DNA from: Candidatus Obscuribacterales bacterium
GTDB taxonomy: Bacteria; Cyanobacteriota; Vampirovibrionia; Obscuribacterales; Obscuribacteraceae
Length of the DNA: 64,000 nt
NCBI GenBank assembly: GCA_019745415.1
Contig: JAIETF010000002.1
Location: forward strand, 26,998-90,997
Direction of reading: 5' to 3'
Of the stretch, positions 16,298 to 25,554 are shown piece after piece. The stretch's first letter is position 1. Each line of letters begins with the position of its first letter. The notes under the pieces are model-generated. The model was given only the letters and a program-made list of their open reading frames with translations. It ran no database searches and was not told the origin of the DNA. The translations under genes and the position numbers were made by a program.

Positions 16298-16867
16298 ATG
16301 ACAGACTCAGAATACATACTCGCAGAGTTCAAGGGCACTTATCGAGCACCGGAGCCGAACGGTCAGCGCGACTTGAACGTGACAAAGCCTTTTCACGTTG
16401 CAGTGAAGATGGACCGGTCAGTCTTGACCGACGACAGAGTGCTCGGTCTCAAAGGTTTGTTTGCGACCTACTACCGCGAGTTTGTTCGTCGCGCCTACCC
16501 GGACATGATCGACCTGTATTTCTTCGATTTGGTGCAAGCCACCGAACTTGATGGCACTGTCATCGAGAATCCAAAAGCGCTTTCGTTTGATAATCTCATT
16601 GCTTACATTCAGAAGAAGCGCTATCCGATCAACACCACTTTGTACGCTCCAGCAGAGCTCAGAAATGAAGTGCTGCTCTACGAGCGTGACAAAGACGGAC
16701 AGCAACACCTAGAAAGCCTGCGCACTAAGATGCGCGGTTCTGAATTGGCTGTTGCCGCAAAACTGCAGAACTTAGATGACGTGCTTGTTGTACTGACTCC
16801 TTCTTCTGCGTCAGCTGATTCGCTAGAAGATTTGCTTGCCCCAGCGGGTCGAGCAAAGAAAAAGTAA
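16298..16867 (+). CDS. Unknown protein between TerL and portal (189 aa)
   Basis: The start follows AGAGGGAGAAGC. An alpha/beta protein with no recognised family; a C-terminal basic tail (PAGRAKKK). Position between terminase and portal suggests a packaging or head role, but nothing in the sequence proves it. Confidence 0.55.
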   Translation: MTDSEYILAEFKGTYRAPEPNGQRDLNVTKPFHVAVKMDRSVLTDDRVLGLKGLFATYYREFVRRAYPDMIDLYFFDLVQATELDGTVIENPKALSFDNLIAYIQKKRYPINTTLYAPAELRNEVLLYERDKDGQQHLESLRTKMRGSELAVAAKLQNLDDVLVVLTPSSASADSLEDLLAPAGRAKKK

Positions 16868-16877
16868 GGAGGGCTCT

Positions 16878-17156
16878 ATGTCCAGAAGACCGCCAAGCAG
16901 TTCAGGAATGATGGAGCAGCTAATGTTGCAAAACATGATGCGGCAACAGCAGCTCCAGCAAGAGCAGTCTGCCTATTCAGCGGAAGCTGAACGGCAGAGG
17001 CGAGCCGCTGAAGAGCGTGTCGCAGCTCAGCAGGCAGCTCTTGATGCAAGCGTCAAAGGCGCAATAGGCAAGCCTGTGACGCTCGGCACATTGCTGACCA
17101 GCAACAGCGGTCTCCTGGGCAACCCCGTTCTAAGTCTGCAAAAGCTAAGCGGGTGA
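16878..17156 (+). CDS. Glutamine-rich coiled-coil protein (92 aa)
   Basis: MSRRPP at 16878 follows AGGAGGGCTCT, better than the track start. Met/Gln-rich helix (MLQNMMRQQQLQQEQ) and an alanine-rich coiled coil make up most of it; the C-terminus is GS-rich. Probably a small head-assembly protein by position. Confidence 0.55.
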   Translation: MSRRPPSSSGMMEQLMLQNMMRQQQLQQEQSAYSAEAERQRRAAEERVAAQQAALDASVKGAIGKPVTLGTLLTSNSGLLGNPVLSLQKLSG

Positions 17157-17160
17157 TTCT

Positions 17161-18903
17161 ATGCAAGATCGCGTCAAAGCTCTACTCAAGCGAAACGAAG
17201 ACTTAAAGAAACAGCGGCAATACTGGTTTCCGCTCTACGAAGCTTTGGCGCGATACGTCTTTCAGCGCAAGCAGAACTTCACGACCGACAGAGCTGAAGG
17301 ACCTTTTCTGCTTAACCAGGTCTATGACTCGACAGCTATTCATGCGGCTCACATGATGGCGAGCTCCATCCTGGGGCAAGTCTGGCCCAACCCGTTTGAA
17401 AGCTTTGAGTTTGTTCCTCAAGTGGCTCAAGAAGACGCGGTCTTCAGTGATGCGTTCGACATGATGACCACTGTGAATGAGGTCATGCCAGCAAACCTGG
17501 CAATCCCTGAAGCGGGCGTCATGACTTCTTTTGGGGAAGCTATACTAGATGCCGTAGTATTTGGCACTGGCGGCATTGTCGTTCAAGAGACAGGTGACAT
17601 CAAGGTTCCAATCGTCTGCAAAGCTGTCGACGCAAAGTGCGCGTCCTACGCGGAGAACGAGCACGGTCAGATCGACACTGTCTATCAAGAAAAAGAATTT
17701 ACGGTGGCGACACTCGTCCAGCGATACGGACTGGAGAACGTCAGCGAGAAAATCCGAAAATTATACGAGGCGCCGGACGGCAAGCACCTCGACGAGAAAG
17801 TAAAAGTCCTACATGTCATCGAGCCCCGGCGCGAGCGCAACCCGCTCAAGCTGGGCAATCAAGATATGCCTTTTGCGTCGATTCATATCGAGATCGACCA
17901 AAAGCACCTCTTGCTTGAGAGCGGCTATGAAGAGAACCCGGTGATTATTTTTCGATTTTGGAAGAACGTCGGCGAAGTACTCGGACGCTCGCCCGCTATG
18001 GATGCGCTTGCAGATATCCGCGCCCTGAACAAGCTTGTCGAGATTTTTGAGAAGACCGGCGAGATGGGATTAGACCCGCCGAAGTTGGTTGCCACTGATG
18101 ACATTGTCGGCGCGGGCAAAATACCGTGGGGACCGGGCGCGTGGATCGCGACACATAAGTCAGGTCTCACCGGCACAGATAAGGGCGGCAGAGCAATCGA
18201 GCCGGTAATGACTGTGACAAATCCGTCATGGGCAATTCAGCAAATCTCAAATCTGAGAGATAACATCCAGCAGTATTTTATGCTGGACAAGCTGACTGAC
18301 TTGAGCAACCGCTCCAGGCAGACTTTAGGCGAAGCCAATATCAGAAACGAGCTCAGGCAGTTCATGACTGGACCAATGCTGACTCGCTTGATAGTTGAGC
18401 TTGTTGGTCCGTTCTTAGACCGCTGCTTTAATATTCTGCTCCAGCTCGGCGCCTTTGGCGTGATCGAGGGCAGCCGCCAGGACATGCAACTCCAGATGGC
18501 AGGCATTTCGCCTAAGTACATCTCGCAAGATTTCATGATGCACCGCATGGGCGGACTGAAGGGCTATCGCATTAACTATATCTCGCCCGCTGCTCGACTC
18601 ATGAAGCTGGAAGAAGCGCAAGGCTTAGACAGCCTGACTCAATTCGTGTTGATGCTCGCACAAGTGCAACCGGATGTAGTGCACAATTTCGACTTTGACG
18701 AAGCGGTGCGGACACGGCAGCGGCTATCGGGTGCGAGCCAAAAAATCTTGCGGTCTCCCGCAAAAGTTCGGCAGCTGCGCGAGCAAGCAGCTGCTGCACA
18801 AGCGCAGCAAATGCAGGTTGCGCAGGAAATGGGACAAGCCTCGACTTTTGCCGAGGCAGCAAAAGGAGTGAAGGACATTGGCGCAGCTGGACTCAATCTC
18901 TGA
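17161..18903 (+). CDS. Portal / head-tail connector (T7 gp8-like)
   Basis: 580 residues, the right size for podovirus connectors. Recognisable parts are the N-terminal helical region (KQRQYWFPLYEALARYVFQR), the central PALxxL-like area (GRSPAMDALADIRALNKLVE) and a helical, Ala/Gln-rich C-terminus forming the barrel/crown. Twelve copies form the DNA portal at one capsid vertex. It is preceded by the terminase and followed by scaffold and capsid genes, the T7-type order. Confidence 0.88.
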   Translation: MQDRVKALLKRNEDLKKQRQYWFPLYEALARYVFQRKQNFTTDRAEGPFLLNQVYDSTAIHAAHMMASSILGQVWPNPFESFEFVPQVAQEDAVFSDAFDMMTTVNEVMPANLAIPEAGVMTSFGEAILDAVVFGTGGIVVQETGDIKVPIVCKAVDAKCASYAENEHGQIDTVYQEKEFTVATLVQRYGLENVSEKIRKLYEAPDGKHLDEKVKVLHVIEPRRERNPLKLGNQDMPFASIHIEIDQKHLLLESGYEENPVIIFRFWKNVGEVLGRSPAMDALADIRALNKLVEIFEKTGEMGLDPPKLVATDDIVGAGKIPWGPGAWIATHKSGLTGTDKGGRAIEPVMTVTNPSWAIQQISNLRDNIQQYFMLDKLTDLSNRSRQTLGEANIRNELRQFMTGPMLTRLIVELVGPFLDRCFNILLQLGAFGVIEGSRQDMQLQMAGISPKYISQDFMMHRMGGLKGYRINYISPAARLMKLEEAQGLDSLTQFVLMLAQVQPDVVHNFDFDEAVRTRQRLSGASQKILRSPAKVRQLREQAAAAQAQQMQVAQEMGQASTFAEAAKGVKDIGAAGLNL

Positions 18904-19174
18904 GAATCACCTAGACAGGATGCTCATGCTTAAGGCGGTGTCAGAGACACCGGCGGGCATCGAGCTGCTTCGCTGGATTTGCCAGCTTAGCGGGTTCAAC
19001 CGGTCGAGCTGCTCCCTGGAAGAAGCTGCCCGAAGAGATATATGGCTCACTCTACGCCAGTTCATGCCCGTTGAAAGGCTGAGCGAAGTAGAGCACCACG
19101 AACTGAGAGAGACACAACAGCAATTAAGAGAGCTTCTAATTGCTTCACAAGAGGTGAACTTAAATGGAGATTAA
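18878..19174 (+). CDS. Bbp19-like small virion-module protein
   Basis: TTG start with AAAGGAG about 9 bases upstream, inside the portal gene's end. The segment MLKAVSETPAGIELLRWICQ then FNRSS fits the pattern seen in Bbp19-type proteins found next to portal genes of Bordetella-phage-like podoviruses. Function not known. It overlaps the next gene by 11 bases. Confidence 0.55.
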   Translation: MAQLDSISENHLDRMLMLKAVSETPAGIELLRWICQLSGFNRSSCSLEEAARRDIWLTLRQFMPVERLSEVEHHELRETQQQLRELLIASQEVNLNGD

Positions 19175-20072
19175 TGCCACCCCGGCTGGATACAGCATGG
19201 GAATTGACATCGACAAGCCAACAGCACCGCCGCCGGCACCAGCAACAAATGCAGGAGAGCCGCCGGCAGGGACTAAGTCTTTTCTAGACTCCGTGCCGGA
19301 AGAGTACAGATCGAAAGAGTGGCTTACCAATTTTGCTAAGACTGAAAATCCGCTCGGCGAGATCCTGAAGTCTTACGATAATCAGCTGGGCTTGATCGGA
19401 AGAAAAAGCGAAGGCATCAAGGTTCCCGGCGAAGGTGCAACCGCAGACGACTGGGCAGCCTTCCACAAAGCTATCGGCGTTCCCGAGTCACCGGATAAGT
19501 ACGAGTACGCACCGCCTACGGTGAAAGACGAGCTGAAAGAATACTTCAAGCCGGACGACAATTTGCTCAAGCACATGAAAGAAGCTGCGCTGAAAGCAGG
19601 TGTAAGACCGGAAGGCTTCAAGGTACTAGCCGAGGCACTTGACAACTATTATGTCGGCGAGCTTGACAAAGCGCTTGGCTCGACAAACCAAATGCTCGCT
19701 GACCTGGAGAACAAGTTCAAGCAGAAATTTGGCGAGCGCTCCGACCAGGTCTTGAACGGTTGGCAGAAGTCTTTTGAAGCGATGCCGGCAGAGTCAAAAA
19801 CGGTGATCGAGTCTCTCGATCCGCGAGTGAAAGTAGTCTTGGCAGATGCCTGGGAGACATTCGCTAAGAAGTATATTCGCGAAGATAAGCTCGATCTGAA
19901 TGTCCCCAACCTGGGCAGTGCGATGACAGAAGCTGAGTACGGCGAAGAGTTCAAGAGACTATTTGCTGCAACCAGATCTGCACAGCCGGGAACCGCCGCA
20001 CACATCGAAGCAGAGCAAAAATTGGAGGCGCTCAGGAAGAAAGGCGCCATGCTGTTTCAGTCCAAAATTTAA
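19164..20072 (+). CDS. Capsid scaffolding protein (T7 gp9-like)
   Basis: 302 residues, acidic, with a proline/alanine-rich N-terminus and long helices (ELDKALGSTNQMLADLENKF). It contains a region about EYRSKEWL...KSYDNQLGLIGRK that is typical of podovirus scaffolds. It would guide capsid assembly and then leave the prohead. SD GAGGTG precedes ATG. It is followed by a terminator at 20106-20141, then the capsid gene with its own promoter. Confidence 0.8.
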   Translation: MEINATPAGYSMGIDIDKPTAPPPAPATNAGEPPAGTKSFLDSVPEEYRSKEWLTNFAKTENPLGEILKSYDNQLGLIGRKSEGIKVPGEGATADDWAAFHKAIGVPESPDKYEYAPPTVKDELKEYFKPDDNLLKHMKEAALKAGVRPEGFKVLAEALDNYYVGELDKALGSTNQMLADLENKFKQKFGERSDQVLNGWQKSFEAMPAESKTVIESLDPRVKVVLADAWETFAKKYIREDKLDLNVPNLGSAMTEAEYGEEFKRLFAATRSAQPGTAAHIEAEQKLEALRKKGAMLFQSKI

Positions 20073-20105
20073 CAGAGCGTAGACCACACTACGATAGACT
20101 CCTGG

Positions 20106-20141
20106 CAAAGAGGCTCTCTGAAAAGAGGGCTTCTTTGTTTT
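20106..20141 (+). terminator. Rho-independent terminator after scaffold gene
   Basis: CAAAGAGGCTCTCT pairs with AGAGGGCTTCTTTG (with wobbles), loop GAAA, followed by TTTT. It separates scaffold from the separately promoted capsid gene. Confidence 0.75.
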
Positions 20142-20147
20142 AGGGTG

Positions 20148-20185
20148 TTGACAAAGTTGTGCTAGCTCTACTATCTTTTGTAGCA
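20148..20185 (+). promoter_or_regulatory. Capsid-gene promoter with operator
   Basis: A consensus -35 TTGACA (20148-20153) is followed by TACTAT at 15 bases or CTATCT at 17. The dyad TACTAT-ctttt-GTAGCA (20169-20185) matches the operator at 10 of 12 positions. Confidence 0.65.
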
Positions 20186-20262
20186 GATAGGACAACCGCT
20201 AGTCGATCCCGTCTCACAGGTGGTGGTATCCCACAAGAGGCATCCGGTGGACCGGGGACTGT

Positions 20263-20290
20263 CTCGAAAAAGACGACACGTTTTTTCGAG
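20263..20290 (+). promoter_or_regulatory. Leader hairpin overlapping the capsid-gene SD
   Basis: CTCGAAAAA pairs with TTTTTCGAG in the mRNA leader; the right arm includes the first bases of the SD (GAGGT) 8 bases before the capsid ATG. It could modulate translation or protect the 5' end. Confidence 0.45.
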
Positions 20291-20300
20291 GTAGAAAAAC

Positions 20301-21200
20301 ATGCCTGAAATTTTAGCAACCATGTCCTCGCAGTACGTGACCGAGTTTGGACAGATGGTCCACGTGCTTGCCCAGGAAAAAATGTCCAAGCTGATGCCCT
20401 ACGTCAAAATGACCGACTTTTCGGGCGAAGACTTTGGATACAACCGGTTCGGTATTGTTGCCGACCAAGAAATCGTTCAGCGCTTTCAGCCTATCCAGCT
20501 GCAAGACGTTGGTTACGACAGACGCTGGATGGCTCCGCGTTATTTCGCTGTGGCTCTCGGCATCGACGGGAAAGACATCGACAAGATGGGCAGAAATCCT
20601 TCGCCTGAGCTTGTCGAGGCTTGCGTCAATGCGCTTTCCAGGCGCAGAGACAAAAGCATCTACGAAGCTGGCTTCGCTGATGTGCGCGTAGGCAAGAGCG
20701 CTGCTGCCACCACCTTAGTCACTTTCGCTAACGACGGTGGTCAGACTATTGATGCTACCGGTGGTTTCGGTCTCTCGACTCTGAAGACCATCAAGCGCAA
20801 CTTCGTCGATAGCGCTGTTGCCACTGATGTTGAAGTGAACACCGCTTTGACTGTCGACGGCAAACGTATCGAAGCTCTAATGGGCGAGACCGCCTTGACC
20901 AGCTTCGACTACAACACTGAGAAGCCTTTGGTCAAAGGTTCGATGGCTAATGCCTACGGCATGAGTTTGATTCCTTACGCCAGCGCTTCGCAAGACCCGT
21001 TGCTCGTCGCCGCTTCTGGTGAAAGGAACCTGCTTGCTCTCGCGCAAGAAGGCATCGTCTTCGCTAAAGGTGTAATCAACGTGCGAATCGAGAAGCGTCC
21101 TGACATGTTTAACAGCCCGATCCAGATCGTGGCTGAAATGGCTGTCGCTGCTCTTCGCACCGAAGGCGCCCGAGTTCAGAAAATCCGCGTAGCGGCCTAA
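20301..21200 (+). CDS. Major capsid protein (HK97-fold, T7 gp10-like position)
   Basis: 299 residues directly after the scaffold gene and its own promoter. The N-arm and E-loop region is MSSQYVTEFGQMVHVLAQEK; the middle has ALGIDGKDIDKMGRNPSPEL, and the C-terminus has MANAYGMSLIPYASA and IRIEKRPDMF-type strands typical of podovirus capsids. It forms the icosahedral shell. Strong SD (GAGGT) before ATG. Sequence identity to any named capsid cannot be claimed from sight; the call rests on size, neighbours and dedicated expression. Confidence 0.85.
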   Translation: MPEILATMSSQYVTEFGQMVHVLAQEKMSKLMPYVKMTDFSGEDFGYNRFGIVADQEIVQRFQPIQLQDVGYDRRWMAPRYFAVALGIDGKDIDKMGRNPSPELVEACVNALSRRRDKSIYEAGFADVRVGKSAAATTLVTFANDGGQTIDATGGFGLSTLKTIKRNFVDSAVATDVEVNTALTVDGKRIEALMGETALTSFDYNTEKPLVKGSMANAYGMSLIPYASASQDPLLVAASGERNLLALAQEGIVFAKGVINVRIEKRPDMFNSPIQIVAEMAVAALRTEGARVQKIRVAA

Positions 21201-21229
21201 TCAAACCGTCTTACGGTTAAGGAGGTAGA

Positions 21230-21754
21230 ATGGCTGTAATCAACGAAGCGGACGACATTTTTGTATTTCCGCAACACGCTGCCCAAATTGGCGGCAAACG
21301 AGTAATTGAAACTGTTCGCGTCATTAGCATTGCTGCTGCTGACGACGATGGTTCCAAGTACTTCATGGCTGAAGTGCCGGGAACTGCTGTGCTTGAGAGA
21401 ATCGAGCTGGAAGGTCCCGCTATCACTGGTGCCAGTGACTACGACGTGGGCTTCTACGACGTTAATGGCAACGTGATCATCAAGGACAAATTGGCTGACA
21501 ATCTGGATCTGTCCAGCGTTACCGGTCTGCCAACCGGTCCTACTGGTGACGCTGTCAGGCAAGCCATGACCAACTTGGCTCTGGCTGACGCGATCAAGTC
21601 TGTTGCCGAGCTCGCTGGTCATGTTGTGAAAGCACTGCCCGCACCCGCTGAAACTCGCGCAAAAGAAAAATACCGAATCGTTCTGACAGCTAACACTGCT
21701 GGCAGCGCCGCCGGTACTTTGATTGCAAGAGTCAGATACTTGATGGAACCTTAA
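21230..21754 (+). CDS. Capsid-adjacent structural protein, possible head decoration (174 aa)
   Basis: Strong SD (AAGGAGG) and tight linkage to the capsid gene. A beta-rich protein (ERIELEGPAITGASDYDVGF, NGNVIIKDKLADNLDLSS) that could be a head decoration or head-fibre protein. Family not recognised. It is followed by a terminator and a new promoter, so it forms a two-gene unit with the capsid gene. Confidence 0.6.
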   Translation: MAVINEADDIFVFPQHAAQIGGKRVIETVRVISIAAADDDGSKYFMAEVPGTAVLERIELEGPAITGASDYDVGFYDVNGNVIIKDKLADNLDLSSVTGLPTGPTGDAVRQAMTNLALADAIKSVAELAGHVVKALPAPAETRAKEKYRIVLTANTAGSAAGTLIARVRYLMEP

Positions 21755-21780
21755 GTTTCATTCGGTCCCTCTCCGGTGAA

Positions 21781-21813
21781 GAAAAGCCCTGCTTGAAAAG
21801 AGTGGGGCTTTTC
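21781..21813 (+). terminator. Terminator after capsid unit
   Basis: GAAAAGCCC pairs perfectly with GGGCTTTTC around a 15-base loop, ending in TTTTCTTT. Immediately followed by the next promoter/operator. Confidence 0.7.
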
Positions 21814-21822
21814 TTTATGCTC

Positions 21823-21839
21823 TATTATGTCGAGTAGTA
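21823..21839 (+). promoter_or_regulatory. Operator dyad on -10 of the tail unit
   Basis: TATTAT-gtcga-GTAGTA, 10 of 12 matches to the dyad and identical to the 12063 site in its right half (cgaGTAGTAG). TATTAT may serve as the -10; no good -35 at 17 bases. Confidence 0.6.
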
Positions 21840-21854
21840 GGAAGAGGTCGCGAA

Positions 21855-22499
21855 GTGGACAAGTTGTCAATTATCAATCGAGCTCTCGGCATGATCGGCT
21901 GTCCGCCAATCACTTCGCCCGAAGCGCCAGTAAGCAAAGAGGGCAAGCATCTTGTCGGCATTTTCGACCAGTGCAGAAGGGAGCTGCTCAGGCGATACCC
22001 TTGGAACTTCGCTGAAGTCTGGACCGAGGTCGAGCGGACCACGGCGCCAGCTTTCTATTACACCGATGCGTATTCGCTGCCTCCGCAGTTTCTGCGCTTG
22101 TTGTGGGTGGGCGACTTTGAGAGACCGCTTGTTGATTATCGCTTGCTGCTGCAACCGGAGCCGGATAATCGCAGGGTGATCGCCTGCAATAACTCAAGTG
22201 CGCCTAAGATGAAAATTGGCTATACAGCTGACATAACGCTGTATCCGCTTTGGGACCCGCTCGCAATTAAGTCTTTCGCAATCTGGCTCGCCCTGGACGC
22301 GGCAAAGAATATTACCGGGCAAGATTCGCAGATCTCAAGCCTATTGAAGCTTTTAAGTGAAGAGCTCAAGGACGCCGTTGCAGTGGACGGACAAGAGCAG
22401 GCAATCAGAGAGATGACCTGGAGCAACGTGCAAAATGCAAGAGACCAGGCGCAGTTTGGAGCCGGTTTTGGTTTTGCCGATGTGCGAGGTTTCTACTAA
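21855..22499 (+). CDS. Tail tubular protein A (T7 gp11-like)
   Basis: 214 residues starting with GTG (SD AAGAGG). DKLSIINRALGMIGCPPI is a recognisable N-terminus of the gatekeeper/adaptor family, followed by LLRRYPWNFA and AIWLALDAAKNITGQ. It forms the ring joining portal and nozzle. TAATG overlap with gp12. Confidence 0.88.
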   Translation: MDKLSIINRALGMIGCPPITSPEAPVSKEGKHLVGIFDQCRRELLRRYPWNFAEVWTEVERTTAPAFYYTDAYSLPPQFLRLLWVGDFERPLVDYRLLLQPEPDNRRVIACNNSSAPKMKIGYTADITLYPLWDPLAIKSFAIWLALDAAKNITGQDSQISSLLKLLSEELKDAVAVDGQEQAIREMTWSNVQNARDQAQFGAGFGFADVRGFY

Positions 22500-25111
22500 T
22501 GGCGCGGGGCAATACGATTGTTCTCAACGTCTCAGGCGGTGAGACAGCAGGCGAGCTTGCCGGGCGGCTTGACCTTCCGCTTATTCAGCGAAGTTACTTG
22601 CGAGTGCAAAATTATATCGTGCAAAGTCAGGGCGGTTTGCTTTATCGCAATGGTTTGTCGCACGTCAAAAATACTCGCTCTCGACAGAATGGACGACTGC
22701 TGTCGTTCACGTTCTCAGAACAAGACACGTATGTCATCGAGATGACTGATAAGAAACTGCGGTTCTATCGGAACTTTGCTGCGGTGCTGACGAACGTCAA
22801 AAATATCTCTGCGATCACCAAAGCCAATCCGGCTGTCGTGACGGCGAACGCTCACGGCTACACGAATGGCATGGAAGTCTTTATCACCGGTGTTGGTGGC
22901 ATGAAGGCGGTCAACGGGCAGTTTTTTCTTGTAGCCAACGCCACTACCAACACTTTCCAGCTTAAGACTGTCTATGATGAGTTTGTCGACTCCACGCTTT
23001 TTGACACATACACCAGTGGTGGTACTGTGGCTCAGGTCTACGAAGTTGACGCCCCCTACCTAGAAACGCACCTGAAGGACATCCACTACCGCCAATCAGC
23101 AGACACGATTTATCTCACTCATGAGAAGTATGCACCCTTCAAGCTGACCAGGACGGACCACACCGCTTGGACGATTGACACTTTCACGCGCACGAGCGAT
23201 CCATTCAATCAGCGAGTTATCAGCGGTATCACAAAAGCCAATCCAGGCGTGTTCACGACCACGGCTGCGCACGGCTTTGCTGTTGATGATGAGGTGTTTA
23301 TTTCAAACGTCGGTGGCATGACTGAAGTGAACTGGAATCGCTACAAAGTCAACACGACTCCAAGTACTACGACCTTCACGCTCAAGAATGCCACAACTGG
23401 CGTCGCGCTGAATACAACAAGCTTCACGACATACACTTCAGGTGGCATCGTGATTCAAACCAAGTATTGCCCGAGAACGCTGGCTTTCTTGGATTCGACA
23501 AGGCTTGTCTACGGGAACTGGGGAGTAAACCCAGCAGGTCTTGCCTTTAGTCGAGCTCCCGATCCGACAACAGGCGCAACCAGGTTTGAAGACTTCACAA
23601 CGGGTGCTAACCCGACTGATGCGGTGTTGTTTACGCTGTCTCCAGTGTTCGACAAGATAGACTCGATCCAGTGGATCGCGAACGTCAACAGGCAAGTTGT
23701 AGTCGGGGCGCTGTCCTCGATTCGCAGGTTGCACGGTGACACAATCGACGAGCCGATTTCTCCGAGCTCAGTAAACTCTCGTCCAATCAACTCGATTGGT
23801 TCTGCAAGGGTGCAGCCTTATTCTTCCGGTCAGTCAGTGTTCTACATTGACTTGACGGGTAGGCGACTACACTCGTTCTTGTACACGTTCCAGGCGAACG
23901 ACTTTGCGACACTCAATCAAAACCTAGTATCAACTCAGCTTGGTTCTTCGCCGTTCGATGGACTGGCGCAGCAGCGAGGCGACTCAGGCTTGCTCTGGGT
24001 GAACCGCCGTGACGGCGTCTTGCTTGGCTTGACCTTCAATGAGATCGAGTCGATCTTTGGCTGGCACCGCCATTACATCGGCGGGCAGTCCGTGACTGAT
24101 GGCGTCTCGTATGACCGGGCGAAAGTGCTTTCGATCACAGTTGAGCCCAGGCTTGGTGAAGAGTCAGTCTTGTGGGCAATTGTTGAAAGGACGATTGGTA
24201 GCAAGACCTATCGGTCTGTTGAGTATCTCAATCAGCCTGTGCGATTCTTGGAGTCAATGGACTTCTTGTCGACGGCTCAAGTTGAGTACCAGCTCGACGA
24301 TGAGGAACGGTTTCACAATGCGACCTTTGAGCAGCTGAAAGACTCAATCCACCTGGATGGCTGCGCGACCTACGATGGGGCAGCGCTTTCGACAACGGTT
24401 TCGATGACGCCGTCCGCCGCCACGGGCGATGAGATCACGATCACTGCAAGCGCGGCTTTCTTCGACAGTAGCATGGTCGGTCGGGAGATCTGGAAGAAAT
24501 ATAATGCTCGAGGTGTCGGGGGTGGAAGAGCCAAGATCACCCAGTACATTTCAACGACCGTTGTGAATGCAGAGGTGCTGACTGACTTCGACAATGCGGC
24601 TGCAATTCCGGCAGGCAGATGGGCTCTGACAACAGACAGAGTCTTTGGGCTTTTGCACCTGGCAGGGCAGACCGTTGACACGCAAATTGATGGCGCCCCC
24701 GGTGCTGCGAAAGTAGTGGCAAGCGATGGCTCGATTCAGTTGGACGACCAGGCTTCCAAAGTGCACGTCGGGTTTAAGTACCGCGGACTGGCAGTCACAA
24801 ACAACCTGGATATAGCAAGCCAGGGTGGCAGCTCTCAGGCGCGAATTAGACGTATCTTGAATGTGTTATCGAAGTGGATGAACACAATCGGTGCAAAGAT
24901 AGGGTCAACACTCTGGAACGTACAGCCCATTATTTTCAAGACGCTGTCAGACAGAGCAGATAGACCGACTCGACTATCGAATGGCGTGCAAGAGCTGCGC
25001 CCAGAAGACAGCTACGGGCGTGAGCCAAAGCAAATTGTGATACAGCAGGACATCCCGTCACCGCAGAACTTGCTGAGCTTGGATGTCGAAATGGAGGTCG
25101 CAACAGACTAA
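22499..25111 (+). CDS. Tail tubular protein B / nozzle (T7 gp12-like)
   Basis: 870 residues, usual for gp12. The N-terminus (LNVSGGETAGELAGRLDL, RNGLSHVKNTR) and the central FSPSSVNSRPINSIGSARVQ-like part, with the C-terminal YRGLAVTNNLDI, are typical. It carries two copies of a ~75-residue module, ITKANPAVVTANAHG...YTSGG and ITKANPGVFTTTAAHG...YTSGG. It forms the tail nozzle that contacts fibres and cell surface. Coupled by 1-base overlaps to both neighbours. Confidence 0.9.
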   Translation: MARGNTIVLNVSGGETAGELAGRLDLPLIQRSYLRVQNYIVQSQGGLLYRNGLSHVKNTRSRQNGRLLSFTFSEQDTYVIEMTDKKLRFYRNFAAVLTNVKNISAITKANPAVVTANAHGYTNGMEVFITGVGGMKAVNGQFFLVANATTNTFQLKTVYDEFVDSTLFDTYTSGGTVAQVYEVDAPYLETHLKDIHYRQSADTIYLTHEKYAPFKLTRTDHTAWTIDTFTRTSDPFNQRVISGITKANPGVFTTTAAHGFAVDDEVFISNVGGMTEVNWNRYKVNTTPSTTTFTLKNATTGVALNTTSFTTYTSGGIVIQTKYCPRTLAFLDSTRLVYGNWGVNPAGLAFSRAPDPTTGATRFEDFTTGANPTDAVLFTLSPVFDKIDSIQWIANVNRQVVVGALSSIRRLHGDTIDEPISPSSVNSRPINSIGSARVQPYSSGQSVFYIDLTGRRLHSFLYTFQANDFATLNQNLVSTQLGSSPFDGLAQQRGDSGLLWVNRRDGVLLGLTFNEIESIFGWHRHYIGGQSVTDGVSYDRAKVLSITVEPRLGEESVLWAIVERTIGSKTYRSVEYLNQPVRFLESMDFLSTAQVEYQLDDEERFHNATFEQLKDSIHLDGCATYDGAALSTTVSMTPSAATGDEITITASAAFFDSSMVGREIWKKYNARGVGGGRAKITQYISTTVVNAEVLTDFDNAAAIPAGRWALTTDRVFGLLHLAGQTVDTQIDGAPGAAKVVASDGSIQLDDQASKVHVGFKYRGLAVTNNLDIASQGGSSQARIRRILNVLSKWMNTIGAKIGSTLWNVQPIIFKTLSDRADRPTRLSNGVQELRPEDSYGREPKQIVIQQDIPSPQNLLSLDVEMEVATD

Positions 25112-25554
25112 TGAAGGGACTTGTTACCGTGCCTTTTCGCGAGGCTCACTCTGACCTCTTTGAGCCGCACCCTGACTGGTGCTCAAGCTGGAAGGGCAAT
25201 TTGAATATGCTGGAGATTCTCGGCAAGATGGCTCAAGCTTGCGTGATTCTGCATGACGGGCGGATTCTGTTTATTGGAGCCTATTGCGAGGTTGCCCCTG
25301 GTGTGTGCGAGGTCAGCTTGTTCCCCTCAACCTGGATAGACAAGTATCCGAAAAGCTATGTCAAAGAGGTCAAGTACTGGATTAACAGTCTGAAGGCAAA
25401 ATACAGACGACTGCAATGCTGGGGAGAAGACACAGACAGATCGTATCTGTGGCTGCAAAGGTTAGGCTTTACCTTGGAGGGTAAGCTACGATACTATACC
25501 GTAGAAGGCGATATGCTGATTTGGGGGATGGAAGGCGATGGCAGGAGCGATTAG
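25111..25554 (+). CDS. T7 gp13-like protein with acetyltransferase-like fold
   Basis: 147 residues. WLQRLGFTLEGKLRYY near the C-terminus resembles the motif of GNAT-fold proteins of the DUF2833 family, to which T7 gp13 belongs. Such proteins assist assembly of the internal core; catalytic activity is doubtful. It overlaps both neighbours. Confidence 0.75.
   Translation: MKGLVTVPFREAHSDLFEPHPDWCSSWKGNLNMLEILGKMAQACVILHDGRILFIGAYCEVAPGVCEVSLFPSTWIDKYPKSYVKEVKYWINSLKAKYRRLQCWGEDTDRSYLWLQRLGFTLEGKLRYYTVEGDMLIWGMEGDGRSD

Noticed and set aside
25480-25505. Another operator-like TACTAT...GTAGAA
   Set aside because: The half-site spacing is 3 instead of 5 and it lies inside the gp13-like gene, so I left it out of the operator set.
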